Positions 32,244 through 41,300 are shown, numbered from the stretch's first letter. The stretch: 64,000 nucleotides of DNA from UBA4615 sp044368415 (GCA_044368415.1 JBIPLJ010000002.1:77328-141327), one strand, 5' to 3'. The notes: generated by a model not told the origin, from the sequence alone. Made by a program: numbers and translations.

Positions 32244-33062
32244 ATGAACACCGCGGATATAAAGCGCATCATCGAGGCCGTGCTGCTTAGCGCGCTGCAG
32301 CCGATGCCGGTGTCCGAACTCCGCCGTCTGTTCGCCGATGACGTCGAGCTCGGCGCGGACACCGTACGCGCGCTGCTCGACGAGCTTCGCATTGCCTGGC
32401 AGGGGCGCGGCGTCGAACTGGTGTCGCTTGCCAGCGGCTGGCGCTTCCAAACGACGCCTGACATCTCGCGGTTCGTGGCGCGCCTTCATCCCGAGAGGCC
32501 GCCCCGCTACTCTCGGGCGGTCCTCGAGACCCTGTCGATCGTGGCCTATCGCCAGCCGGTGACGCGCGGCGACATCGAGGAGATCCGCGGCGTGGCAGTG
32601 TCTTCGCAGATCGTCAAGACGCTGGAGGACCGGGGCTGGATCGAGGTCATCGGCCACAAGGATGTCCTCGGGCGTCCCGCGCTGTTCGCGACCACCCGGC
32701 AGTTCCTCGACGATCTGGGCTTGCGGTCGCTGCATGAGCTGCCCGCCCTGGACGCCGAGCAGCCTGGGGCCGAGGCCCTTGGCCAGCAGATGATGGCGCT
32801 TGTGGAGTCGACGTCCAACATCGCCGCGCACGGCGCGCCCGAAGACGAGGCGGGTGTCCCCGCCGCGGACATTTCGGTCGCAGTCGATGTCGAGCCGGCC
32901 CCTCTGCCAGCCTCTGAGCCCGCCCCCGAGCCGTATCGTGCCGCAGACGAGCTATCCCCGGCCCAGCGCGCGCCTGCCCCCGATTGTGTTGCCCACTCCG
33001 ACCCGGCTTCGCCGGGACCGGCCCATCCCCGTTCCCCCACCGACGTCCAGCCCGACCCATGA
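32244..33062 (+). CDS. scpB: Segregation and condensation protein B
   Basis: A kleisin-associated subunit of the SMC-ScpAB condensin complex, which compacts and segregates the chromosome. The conserved tandem winged-helix core fills about residues 1-185 (IKRIIEAVLLSA; RYSRAVLETLSIVAYRQPVT; ILVTLED-like VKTLEDRGWIEV; GRPALFATT). The remaining 85 residues are Pro/Ala/Glu-rich and look disordered. GTG 32241 immediately precedes the ATG and could also start translation. scpA is not adjacent. The stop overlaps the rluB start (ATGA), so both are translated together. Confidence 0.94.
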   Translation: MNTADIKRIIEAVLLSALQPMPVSELRRLFADDVELGADTVRALLDELRIAWQGRGVELVSLASGWRFQTTPDISRFVARLHPERPPRYSRAVLETLSIVAYRQPVTRGDIEEIRGVAVSSQIVKTLEDRGWIEVIGHKDVLGRPALFATTRQFLDDLGLRSLHELPALDAEQPGAEALGQQMMALVESTSNIAAHGAPEDEAGVPAADISVAVDVEPAPLPASEPAPEPYRAADELSPAQRAPAPDCVAHSDPASPGPAHPRSPTDVQPDP

Positions 33063-35308
33063 GCGAGTCTCCCGAGCCCAACGAACCCGCCGTGTCCGGC
33101 AGCCCTGTGGTCGAGGGCGCGCCGTCGCCGCGACCGCGACGACGCGGCCGCCGCGGCGCGGGGGGGGCAGGCGGGGTGGGAGGCGCGGCTCCTGAAGGCG
33201 GCGACTCGGTCGTGGCGGCCGATGCGGGCGGAGCGTCCGACGTTCCGCCTGCCGAGCGCCCAACCCGTCCGGTGCGACCGCCGCGCCGGGCGCGTGCCGA
33301 TCGGCCACCCCATCCCGAGCACGCGCAGCGCGTGGACGGCGGGCCCGCCTCGGACCAGGAGTCCGGCATGGCCGGCGAGCCGGTTGCCGGGCGTGACGGC
33401 GCGGGCGGCGGGGTCGAGGGCGCGCCCTCCGGCGAGCTTGGTGCCGAAGGCGACGGCCGCGGTCGCGGGCCCACAGGGGCGCGCAGTCGCCTGAACCGGC
33501 GCCGCGGCGGACGCGGCGGTCGGGAAGGACGCGAGGGCGAGGCGGCTCAGGCCGATGGCGCCCCGGGGGCCGGAGCACCGGTCGACCCCGACCAGGCGAT
33601 CCCCGTGTACTCGCGCCAGGCGCGCATCGGCGTCGACGCCAACGATCCGCGCCGCCGCAACGCGGCGCGCGGCGCCGCGCCACTGGAGCCGGACGAGGAT
33701 GCACCGAAGCTCCACAAGCTGCTGGCGGATGCCGGCATCGGCTCGCGCCGCGAGATGGAGGAGCTGATCATCGCGGGTCGGGTGTCGGTGAACGGCCAGC
33801 CGGCGCACGTCGGCCAGCGCATCGGCCCGAACGATCAGATCCGTGTGAACGGCCGTCCGCTGAATCGCCGCGCGCAGCGCCAGCAGCTGCCCGCCGCGCC
33901 GAAGGTCCTGCTGTACCACAAGCCCCCCGGCGAGATCTGCAGCCGCGACGATCCCGGCCAGCGATCGACGGTCTTCGAGCGTCTGCCGCGGCTCAAGGGT
34001 GCGCGCTGGGTCGCCGTGGGCCGCCTCGACTTCAACACCGAGGGTCTGCTCGTCTTCACGACATCGGGCGAGATCGCCAACAAGCTGATGCACCCGCGTT
34101 ACGGCTGGGAGCGCGAGTACGCTGTGCGCATTCTCGGGCGCCTCGAGGACGAGGCCCGCGGGAAGCTGCTCGCGGGCGTGCACCTCGAGGACGGTCCGGC
34201 TGCATTCTCCACGATCGAGGACGTCGGCGGCGATGGCGCCAACCACTGGTATCGGGTCGTGATCTCCGAGGGGCGCAACCGCGAGGTCCGCAGGATCTTC
34301 GAGGCAATCGGCCTGACCGTGTCGCGGCTCGTCCGGATCCGGTTCGGTCCGATCGGACTGCCGCGTGGCCTGGCCCGCGGCCGCTGGGCCGAGCTTGCCG
34401 AGAACGACGCGGTCGCGCTCGCCACGCTACTCAAGCAACTCGGGCGCGACCCGGTTGCCGGCGGCCCGCACAAGTCTGCCGCGGACGGCGTGCCGGGCGA
34501 GCTGGCCGACGACGACGACCGTCCGGGCCACGGGGCCGCGGAGGCGTCGGACGACGACGAACCGCCGCGCACGAAGGCATCCGACCGTCAGCCGGCGTTC
34601 ATCGACGAGGACGCTGCAGCGTCTGCTGGTGCCCGTGCCGGCGATGCTTTTGACGACGACGACGACGAGATCGACGACGACGACACCCAGCCCGCCTTTC
34701 TGTCTGCCGAGGAGCCGCAGCCTCGCGGCCCGAAGGGCATCAATCACGACGACGACGAGTGGCAGCCAGCCTCGGCCGACGCCCACCTGTCGGGCATCAC
34801 CAAGGCCGTGCGCAAGGCGATCCCGCGCGGTCAGCGCTTCGGCGCCGGGTCGGGTTTCGGTCAGCCGGGGCTGCCCGGCGTGGACAAGCCGGCCGGCGGC
34901 CAGGCGCGGCGCAAGCGCGGTGCACAAGGCGGCTTCGGCGGCGGAGGCGGTGCGCGCTACGGCGCCGGCGTGGGCGGCGCGACGGGCGGCTTCCCGGCCG
35001 GCGGCTTCGGCGGCGGCGGCAAGCCTGCGGGCGGTGGCCGAGGTCCGCGCGGCGGGCAGGGCGGCAACCGGGGCGCACAGGGCGGCAGCCGAGGGGTACA
35101 AGGCGGCAACCGAGGCGCACAGGTCGCACAGGTCGCACAGGGCGCACAGGGCGGCAACCGGGGTGGTCAGGGCGGCAACCGGGGTGGTCAGGGCGGTCAG
35201 GGGGCTCAGGCTCAGGGTCAGGGCGGCGTACCCCGCGGTCCTGGCGGCGGCAACCGGGGTCGCTCCGGAGGCGGAGGCGGTCGACGCCGCGGTCCGGCCG
35301 GCGCCTGA
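33059..35308 (+). CDS. rluB: 23S rRNA pseudouridine synthase RluB with long disordered extensions
   Basis: Makes pseudouridine 2605 in 23S rRNA. The conserved part is only about residues 215-475: an S4 RNA-binding domain (LHKLLADAGIGSRREMEELI) and the RsuA/RluB catalytic domain with GRLDFNTEGLL (catalytic Asp324) and RNREVRRIFEAIGL. Total length is 749, against about 300 for E. coli RluB. The N-terminal 215 residues are Arg/Gly/Pro-rich. After the enzyme come Asp/Glu-rich runs (about 480-575) and a Gly/Arg/Asn/Gln tail of repeats (about 600-749), like RGG boxes. These extensions probably bind RNA or promote assembly; this is inference. Confidence 0.93.
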   Translation: MSESPEPNEPAVSGSPVVEGAPSPRPRRRGRRGAGGAGGVGGAAPEGGDSVVAADAGGASDVPPAERPTRPVRPPRRARADRPPHPEHAQRVDGGPASDQESGMAGEPVAGRDGAGGGVEGAPSGELGAEGDGRGRGPTGARSRLNRRRGGRGGREGREGEAAQADGAPGAGAPVDPDQAIPVYSRQARIGVDANDPRRRNAARGAAPLEPDEDAPKLHKLLADAGIGSRREMEELIIAGRVSVNGQPAHVGQRIGPNDQIRVNGRPLNRRAQRQQLPAAPKVLLYHKPPGEICSRDDPGQRSTVFERLPRLKGARWVAVGRLDFNTEGLLVFTTSGEIANKLMHPRYGWEREYAVRILGRLEDEARGKLLAGVHLEDGPAAFSTIEDVGGDGANHWYRVVISEGRNREVRRIFEAIGLTVSRLVRIRFGPIGLPRGLARGRWAELAENDAVALATLLKQLGRDPVAGGPHKSAADGVPGELADDDDRPGHGAAEASDDDEPPRTKASDRQPAFIDEDAAASAGARAGDAFDDDDDEIDDDDTQPAFLSAEEPQPRGPKGINHDDDEWQPASADAHLSGITKAVRKAIPRGQRFGAGSGFGQPGLPGVDKPAGGQARRKRGAQGGFGGGGGARYGAGVGGATGGFPAGGFGGGGKPAGGGRGPRGGQGGNRGAQGGSRGVQGGNRGAQVAQVAQGAQGGNRGGQGGNRGGQGGQGAQAQGQGGVPRGPGGGNRGRSGGGGGRRRGPAGA
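35052..35215 (+). repeat. Degenerate tandem repeats coding the Gly-Gln-Gly-Gly-Asn-Arg tail of RluB
   Basis: Repeats built on GGCGGCAACCGGGG(T/C)G and CAGGGCGG. One unit, GGCGGCAACCGGGGTGGTCA, is present twice in succession near 35151-35190, and GCACAGGTC is duplicated near 35118-35135. Such units expand and contract readily, so tail length may vary between strains. Confidence 0.75.
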
Positions 35309-35490
35309 CGCGAGTTGCGGCGGTCGGCGCCGCAGGCGTCGGCTCCGCCCTCGCCAGGGTCCCGGGCTGGAAGGCTCTCGGGCTCGCAACCGGGTGAAGC
35401 GCCGGCTCGTGCGCGACGCGTTGCGGCCCCCGGGGGCTGCCTCTGGAACAGTCGGATCTCTCACGGGTGGATTCCCGACGCATTTTCCGC
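35309..35490. other. Non-coding gap between rluB and the rimP promoter
   Basis: No gene is supported. A GC palindrome, GCCCCCGGGGGC, lies near 35428-35440 but lacks a T-run, so no clear rluB terminator is seen before the rimP leader. Confidence 0.4.
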
Positions 35491-35496
35491 TATACT
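35491..35496 (+). promoter_or_regulatory. Candidate -10 box of the rimP-nusA-infB operon
   Basis: TATACT (5 of 6 bases) in an AT-rich spot, CGCTATACTTTTAAGG. Predicted +1 is near 35503. The -35 region is weak. Confidence 0.5.
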
Positions 35497-35511
35497 TTTA
35501 AGGCTAGACAC

Positions 35512-35570
35512 CTCGCATCAGCGAGCGTGCTCGAGCTGAGTAAATGGGCTGGCCAAGCCCATTTTTTTTT
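35512..35570 (+). terminator. Leader terminator/attenuator with competing upstream hairpins, before rimP
   Basis: A textbook intrinsic terminator: AAATGGGCT (35542-35550), loop GGCCA, AGCCCATTT (35556-35564), with nine Ts to 35570. It lies between the candidate promoter and rimP, so it can act as an attenuator. Just upstream two hairpins share a strand: CTCGC-ATCA-GCGAG (35512-35525) and CGAGC-GT-GCTCG (35522-35533). They cannot both form. The hairpin could equally end rluB transcription if the real rimP promoter is further downstream. Confidence 0.8.
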
Positions 35571-35618
35571 CCCGTCGGCCGGCCGACTCGTTGTTCGGTC
35601 ATTTCTCAAAGGACGCCG

Positions 35619-36350
35619 TTGGCAGTGGTGGGGCCGGTGCAAGCCGTGATCGAACGGACCGTGAGCGCAATGGGCTACGAGTTGGTCGATGTCGAGCTCG
35701 CGGGCAGAGGCCTGCTGCGCGTCACGATCGATCTCCCTGCCGCGGCGTACTTGCCCGAATCGGCGCGGCCCGCCGATGTGATGCCGCCCGCGGTTCGCGT
35801 CGAGGACTGCGAGAAGGTCAGCCACCAGTTGTCCCACGTGCTGACCGTCGAGAACGTCGATTACGCGCGCCTCGAGGTGTCGTCGCCAGGTTTGGATCGA
35901 CCACTGAAGCGGGCGACAGACTACGAGCGCTTCGAGGGGCTGGAGGTGGCGCTGCGCCTGCGCGAACCGCTGTCCGGTCGGCGCAACTTTGAGGGCGTGC
36001 TGGTGCGCGACGACAGCGTGCCGACGGCGCCGGGCGAGCCGGCGCGCTGGGCGCTCGAGCTGCCCGACCCCCTTGCACCCAAGCCGCGCAAGCCGGGGGC
36101 GAAGGTGGGCAAGGCAGCGGCGGCCAAGGAAGCGGCGCGCAAGCTGGCGCAGAGAGAGGCGATGAAAGTCGAGGCGATCAAGGCCGCTGCAAGGAAGGTC
36201 GCCGCAGCGAAGGCCGCCGAAGGCGGTGTCGAAGGACATGAGGCGACCGCGCCCGCGGATGATGCGGGCGAGGTCGAGACGGTGCGCAGGCTGTCGTTCA
36301 CGCTCGACGAGGTCGAGCGGGCGCGGCTGGTGCCCAAGGTCAAGTTCTAG
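35619..36350 (+). CDS. rimP: Ribosome maturation factor RimP
   Basis: Helps mature the 30S subunit. The conserved N-terminal domain (VIERTVSAMGYELVDVEL; LEVSSPGLDRPLKRATDYER) is followed by an SH3-like C-terminal domain. At 243 residues it is much longer than the usual 150-200. The excess is a Lys/Ala-rich, probably helical insert (about 150-215) before the last conserved strand, LSFTLDEVERARLVPKVKF. The start is taken as TTG 35619, preceded by AAAGGA; GTG 35625 is an alternative. It is the first gene of the rimP-nusA-infB-rbfA-truB operon. Confidence 0.92.
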   Translation: MAVVGPVQAVIERTVSAMGYELVDVELAGRGLLRVTIDLPAAAYLPESARPADVMPPAVRVEDCEKVSHQLSHVLTVENVDYARLEVSSPGLDRPLKRATDYERFEGLEVALRLREPLSGRRNFEGVLVRDDSVPTAPGEPARWALELPDPLAPKPRKPGAKVGKAAAAKEAARKLAQREAMKVEAIKAAARKVAAAKAAEGGVEGHEATAPADDAGEVETVRRLSFTLDEVERARLVPKVKF

Positions 36351-36361
36351 GAGGCTTCAGG

Positions 36362-37846
36362 ATGAGCCGGGAAGTGCTGTTGCTGGTCGATGCGTTGGCG
36401 CGCGAGAAGAGCGTGGCCCGCGAGGTCGTGTTTGCCGCCCTCGAGAGCGCGCTCGCCTCGGCGACCAAGAAGCGGTTCAAGGAAGAGGTCGACTGCCGTG
36501 TGTCGATCGACCGCGAGACCGGCGAGTCCGAGGCTTTTCGCCGCTGGCTGGTGGTGCCCGACGGCGAGATGGAGGATCACGACATCCAGATGATCCTGAC
36601 CGAGGCGCAGAAGCAGATCCCGGACATCCAGGTCGGCGACTACGTCGAGGAAGAGCTCGAGCCGATCGAGGCCGGGCGCATCGGCGCACAGGCGGCCAAG
36701 CAGGTCATCCTGCAGAAGATCCGCGACGCCGAGCGCGAGCAGATCATCAACGACTTCCTCGGGCGCGGCGACTCGATGCTGTCTGGCACGATCAAGCGGC
36801 TGGACCGTGAGGGCGCGGTCATCGAGTCCGGCAAGATCGAGGCCCGCCTGCCGCGCGACCAGATGATCCCAAAGGAGAACCTGCGGGTGGGCGATCGCGT
36901 GCGCGGTTGGGTCGCGCGGATCAACCGCGAGGGCCGCGGCCCACAGCTGATCCTGTCGCGCACTGCGCCCGAATTCATCATGGAGCTCTTCCGCCTGGAG
37001 GTGCCCGAGATCGAGCAGGGCCTGCTGCAGGTGAAGGCCGCCGCGCGCGACGCGGGCGTACGCGCCAAGATCGCCGTGTACACCACCGATCGCCGCATCG
37101 ACCCGATCGGCACCTGCGTCGGCGTGCGCGGCTCGCGCGTGCAGGCGGTCACCGGCGAGCTCGCCGGCGAGCGCGTGGACATCGTGCTGTGGTCCGAGGA
37201 CCCGGCGCAGTTCGTGATCGGCGCCCTGGCTCCGGCGAACGTCTCGTCGATCGTCGTCGACGAGGAGAAGCACTCGATGGACGTGGTGGTCGACGAGGAC
37301 AACCTCGCGCTCGCGATCGGCACGGGCGGGCGCAACGTGCGCCTCGCCTCGGAGCTGACCGGCTGGCAGATCAACATCATGACCGCCGAGGAAAGCGCCG
37401 GGAAGCAGGCTAACGAGCGCTCCGCGCTGCGCGGGGTGTTCATGGCGAAGCTCGACGTGGACGAGGAGGTCGCCGACATCCTGATCGACGAGGGCTTCTC
37501 GTCGCTGGACGAAGTGGCCTACGTGCCGCTGAACGAGATGCTCGAGATCGAGGCCTTCGACGAGGACACGGTCAACGAGCTGCGCGATCGAGCGCGCAAC
37601 GTGCTGCTCACCGAGGCGATCGCCAAGGAAGAGAAGCTCGAGAGCACCACCGAGGATCTCCTGACCCTCGAGGGCATGGACCGTGACCTGGCCGCGAAGC
37701 TGGCCGATGCAAACGTCCATACCCGTGACGAGTTGGCCGAACTCGCGGTCGACGAACTCGTCGAGGCCACCGGCCTGGACGAGGAACGTGCGAAGTCGCT
37801 GATCATGAAGGCGCGCGCGCACTGGTTCGAGAACGAGTCGGCTTGA
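36362..37846 (+). CDS. nusA: Transcription termination/antitermination protein NusA
   Basis: Binds RNA polymerase and controls pausing, termination and antitermination. The 494-residue protein has the N-terminal polymerase-binding domain (MSREVLLLVDALAREKSV), an S1 domain (about 135-200), two KH domains (GTCVGVRGSRVQAVTGEL; LALAIGTGGRNVRLASELTG) and two C-terminal acidic helix-hairpin-helix repeats (about 350-490), as in proteobacterial NusA. It starts 11 bp after rimP with a GGAGG Shine-Dalgarno. Confidence 0.98.
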   Translation: MSREVLLLVDALAREKSVAREVVFAALESALASATKKRFKEEVDCRVSIDRETGESEAFRRWLVVPDGEMEDHDIQMILTEAQKQIPDIQVGDYVEEELEPIEAGRIGAQAAKQVILQKIRDAEREQIINDFLGRGDSMLSGTIKRLDREGAVIESGKIEARLPRDQMIPKENLRVGDRVRGWVARINREGRGPQLILSRTAPEFIMELFRLEVPEIEQGLLQVKAAARDAGVRAKIAVYTTDRRIDPIGTCVGVRGSRVQAVTGELAGERVDIVLWSEDPAQFVIGALAPANVSSIVVDEEKHSMDVVVDEDNLALAIGTGGRNVRLASELTGWQINIMTAEESAGKQANERSALRGVFMAKLDVDEEVADILIDEGFSSLDEVAYVPLNEMLEIEAFDEDTVNELRDRARNVLLTEAIAKEEKLESTTEDLLTLEGMDRDLAAKLADANVHTRDELAELAVDELVEATGLDEERAKSLIMKARAHWFENESA

Positions 37847-37861
37847 GCCGGAAGGACCTGA

Positions 37862-40765
37862 ATGTCTAGCACCAACGTGTCCAATTTCGCTGCCGAGCTC
37901 AAAGTGCCGGCGGAGGTGCTGCTCGAGCAGCTGCGCGCCGCTGGCGTTGAGAAGCGCTCGGCTGACGACAACCTGACCGAGGCCGACAAGGCGCAGCTGC
38001 TGACGGCGCTGCGCCGCGCCCACGGCGCCGACGAGCCGAAGAAGAAGATCACGGTGGTGCGCAAGCAGACCTCCGAGATCAAGCAGGCCGACGCCACCGG
38101 GCGGGCCCGCACGATCCAGGTCGAGGTGCGCAAGAAGCGTGTGTTCGTGCAGCGCGACGCCGAGGGCGCCGAGGTGCAGCTCGAACCGGCCGTCGAGTCG
38201 GCGGGGCGTGCCCCGTCGCCGGTGGAGATCGAGCAGCAGCGCTTGCGCGACGAGGAAGACCGCAAGCAACGCGAGGCCCTGGAGCGCCAGGAGCGCGATA
38301 TGGCCGAGATACGCGAGCGCGAGGAGCGTGCCGAGGCTGAGCGCCAGCGCGCCGAGGAAGCGGCCCGCGAAGCCGCGCTGCGCGAGGAGGAGGCACGTCG
38401 CGAGCAGGCGCGCATCGCCGCGCTGCAGGCCGCCGCCGCCGAGAACGAAGTTGCGTCCGCACAGAACGATGCCGCCGCCTTGCAGGCCGAGGCCGCAGCC
38501 GAGGCCGCGCGCCTCGCGTCTCAGGCTGCTGCCGCAGTCGCCCGCAAGGCGCAGGAAGAGGCGGCCACACAGGTCGCCGCCCGCCGCAAGGCCGAGGACG
38601 AGGCCGCCGCGATCAACCGGCTGCTGACCGCGTCGCGCCGTCCTCAGCCCAAGCCGATCGAAGCCCCGCCGCCGGTGATCGCCGCCGCGCCGGTCGCTGC
38701 GGCCCCCGCTGCCGAGATCAAGCCCTCGGGCACGCTGCACCGTCCGGCCGCCCGCCCGGGCGCAGCGCCCGGCGCGTCGCGTCCGGGCTCGTCCGCGCCC
38801 GCCGCCCCCGGCACGGTCAAGAAACATGTCAAGTCCGAGAACCTCTCGTCGACCTGGCAGGACGACGCCGCAAAGCGTCGCGCGATCAAAACACGCGGCG
38901 ACAGCAGCGGTGGCGCTGCCGGCTGGCGCGGTCCGCGTGGCGGTCATCGCGGCGGTCGCGGTGACCATCGCGGCCACGATTCGGGCGGCTCGCAGTCCGC
39001 GGAGGCGATCGTCCGCGAAGTGCACGTGCCGGAGACGATCACCGTCGCCGAGCTCGCGCACAAGATGTCGGTCAAGGCGGCCGAGGTCATCAAGCTGATG
39101 ATGAAGATGGGCCAGATGGTCACCATCAACCAGCCGCTCGACCAGGAGACCGCGATGATCCTGGTCGAGGAACTCGGCCATACCGCGATCGCCGCGGCGC
39201 TCGACGATCCCGAGGCGCTGCTCGAGCAGACCGCGACGCACGTCGACGTCGAGAAGCTGCCGCGTCCGCCGGTCGTGACCATCATGGGTCACGTCGACCA
39301 CGGCAAGACCTCGTTGCTGGACTACATCCGGCGCGCCAAGGTTGCCGCGGGCGAAGCCGGTGGCATCACGCAGCATATCGGCGCGTACCACGTCGAGACG
39401 CCGCGCGGCATCATCACCTTCCTCGACACCCCGGGCCATGAGGCGTTCACCGCCATGCGCGCGCGTGGCGCGAAGGCGACCGACATCGTCATCCTGGTAG
39501 TTGCCGCCGACGACGGCGTGATGCCGCAGACGATCGAGGCGATTGCCCACGCAAAAGCCGCCGGCGTGCCGATCGTCGTCGCGATGAACAAGATCGACAA
39601 GGCCGAGTCCAACCTCGACCGCGTCAAGCAGGAGCTGGTCGCCCAGGAAGTCGTGCCCGAGGATTACGGCGGCGACGTGCCGTTCGTGGGCGTATCGGCC
39701 AAGACCGGCGCGGGCATCGACGAGCTGCTCGAGAACGTGCTGCTGCAGGCCGAGGTGCTCGAGCTCAACGCGAGCGTCGAGTCGCCCGCCAAGGGCATCG
39801 TGATCGAGGCGCGTCTCGACAAGGGCAAGGGCCCGGTCGCGACCGTGCTGGTCCAGTCTGGCACGCTCAAGCGCGGCGACGTCATCCTCGCTGGTTCGGC
39901 CTATGGCCGCGTCCGGGCCATGCTCGATGAGGCCGGCAAGCCGGTCACCGAGGCGGGTCCGTCGATCCCGGTCGAGGTCCAGGGTCTGTCCGAGGTCCCG
40001 TCCGCGGGCGAGGAAGTCCAAGGTATCGCCGACGAGCGCAAGGCGCGCGAGATCGCGCTGTTCCGCCAGGGCAAGTTCCGCGACGTCAAGCTGGCCCGTC
40101 AGCAGGCCGCCAAGCTCGAGAACATGCTCGACCAGATGGCCGAGGGCGCCACGCAGGCGCTGGCCCTCATCATCAAGGCAGACGTGCAGGGCTCGCAGGA
40201 GGCACTGGCGCAGTCGATGCTCAAGCTGTCCACCGAAGAAGTGCGCGTGCAGATCGTCCATGCGGCGGTCGGCGGCATCACCGAGAGCGACATCAATCTC
40301 GCGGTGGCGTCCAAGGCCGTGGTCATCGGCTTCAACGTGCGTGCCGACCAGGCCGCCCGCAAGCTGGCCGAGTCGAATGGCGTCGACATCCGCTACTACA
40401 ACATCATCTACGACGCGGTCGACGAGGTGAAGGCGGCGATGAGCGGCATGCTCGCGCCCGAGAAGCGCGAGGAGACCATCGGTACGGTCGAGATCCGCAA
40501 CATCTTCAGCGTCAGCAAGATTGGCAACATCGCCGGCTGCATGGTCACCGACGGCGTCGTGCGGCGCGGTTCGAAGATCCGGCTGCTGCGCGAGTCGGTG
40601 GTCATCTGGACCGGCGAGCTGGATTCCCTCAAGCGCTTCAAGGACGACGCACGCGAGGTCCGCGAGGGCTTCGAGTGCGGCCTGACCCTGAAGAACCACA
40701 ACGACATCAGAGTCGGCGACCAGCTCGAGGTATTCGAGGTGAAGGAAGTGGCGCGAACGCTCTGA
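37862..40765 (+). CDS. infB: Translation initiation factor IF-2
   Basis: GTPase that delivers fMet-tRNA to the 30S subunit. The 967-residue protein has an N-terminal IF2-N domain, a long charged Ala/Glu/Arg helical region (about 120-260), a Pro/Ala linker, a second IF2-N domain (about 385-435) and the G domain. The G domain has GHVDHGKTS (about 475), DTPGHEAF, NKIDKAE and SAKTG. Domains II-IV end the protein. It starts 15 bp after nusA. The initiator tRNA it carries is also encoded in this window (26932-27005). Confidence 0.98.
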   Translation: MSSTNVSNFAAELKVPAEVLLEQLRAAGVEKRSADDNLTEADKAQLLTALRRAHGADEPKKKITVVRKQTSEIKQADATGRARTIQVEVRKKRVFVQRDAEGAEVQLEPAVESAGRAPSPVEIEQQRLRDEEDRKQREALERQERDMAEIREREERAEAERQRAEEAAREAALREEEARREQARIAALQAAAAENEVASAQNDAAALQAEAAAEAARLASQAAAAVARKAQEEAATQVAARRKAEDEAAAINRLLTASRRPQPKPIEAPPPVIAAAPVAAAPAAEIKPSGTLHRPAARPGAAPGASRPGSSAPAAPGTVKKHVKSENLSSTWQDDAAKRRAIKTRGDSSGGAAGWRGPRGGHRGGRGDHRGHDSGGSQSAEAIVREVHVPETITVAELAHKMSVKAAEVIKLMMKMGQMVTINQPLDQETAMILVEELGHTAIAAALDDPEALLEQTATHVDVEKLPRPPVVTIMGHVDHGKTSLLDYIRRAKVAAGEAGGITQHIGAYHVETPRGIITFLDTPGHEAFTAMRARGAKATDIVILVVAADDGVMPQTIEAIAHAKAAGVPIVVAMNKIDKAESNLDRVKQELVAQEVVPEDYGGDVPFVGVSAKTGAGIDELLENVLLQAEVLELNASVESPAKGIVIEARLDKGKGPVATVLVQSGTLKRGDVILAGSAYGRVRAMLDEAGKPVTEAGPSIPVEVQGLSEVPSAGEEVQGIADERKAREIALFRQGKFRDVKLARQQAAKLENMLDQMAEGATQALALIIKADVQGSQEALAQSMLKLSTEEVRVQIVHAAVGGITESDINLAVASKAVVIGFNVRADQAARKLAESNGVDIRYYNIIYDAVDEVKAAMSGMLAPEKREETIGTVEIRNIFSVSKIGNIAGCMVTDGVVRRGSKIRLLRESVVIWTGELDSLKRFKDDAREVREGFECGLTLKNHNDIRVGDQLEVFEVKEVARTL

Positions 40766-40859
40766 GCGCCGCGGTGCCTGGTTCGGCCCGCGCGTTCGCG
40801 GGTCGCTTCCGGCCGGCGGCGCCCGAGTTCACCCGGCACGCACGACGGACGGCAACGGC

Positions 40860-41300
40860 ATGAACAGGCATTCGAAGAGCGGCGGTGACCGCGCGACCCG
40901 CGTCGCCGAGCAGATCCACCAGGAACTCGCGCAGCTGATCGCGCGCGAGGTCAAGGATCCGAGGATCGGCATGGTGACGCTGACCTCGGTCGACATCACT
41001 GCCGACTACGCGTACGCCACGGTCCGCTTCACGGTGATGCCGAGCGACGACGAGACGGTGGGTCGCACGCTCGAGGGGCTGCGCCGCAGTGCCGGCTTCA
41101 TGCGTTCGCAGATGGGTCGGCGGGTTCGCATTCACACCAACCCGCAGCTGCGCTTCGTGCACGACCGTTCGGTCGAGCATGGTGTGGGCATGTCGCGTCT
41201 GATCGACGAGGCGAACTCGGTGCGGGCCGCAGACGACGGCATGGATGCGGCGCCCCCGGCCGTCGACGGCGCGCCCGAGGCGCCGCGGGCGGCCGAGTGA
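40860..41300 (+). CDS. rbfA: Ribosome-binding factor A
   Basis: A KH-fold protein needed for late 30S maturation and cold adaptation. The 146-residue protein shows TRVAEQIHQELAQLIAREVK, DPRIGMVTLTSVDITADY and GFMRSQMGRRVRIHTNPQLR followed by FVHDRSVEHG. The C-terminal 25 residues are Ala/Asp/Pro-rich. The truB GTG overlaps its stop (GTGA). Confidence 0.97.
   Translation: MNRHSKSGGDRATRVAEQIHQELAQLIAREVKDPRIGMVTLTSVDITADYAYATVRFTVMPSDDETVGRTLEGLRRSAGFMRSQMGRRVRIHTNPQLRFVHDRSVEHGVGMSRLIDEANSVRAADDGMDAAPPAVDGAPEAPRAAE

Noticed and set aside
35052..35215. Tandem repeats as a possible CRISPR array
   Set aside because: Repeats are degenerate, in frame, have no spacers of constant length and encode the Gly-rich RluB tail.
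36347..40699. A 1450-residue open frame on the minus strand opposite nusA and infB
   Set aside because: It is an antisense shadow created by high GC content and codon bias. nusA and infB are certain and their codon usage explains the absence of stops.
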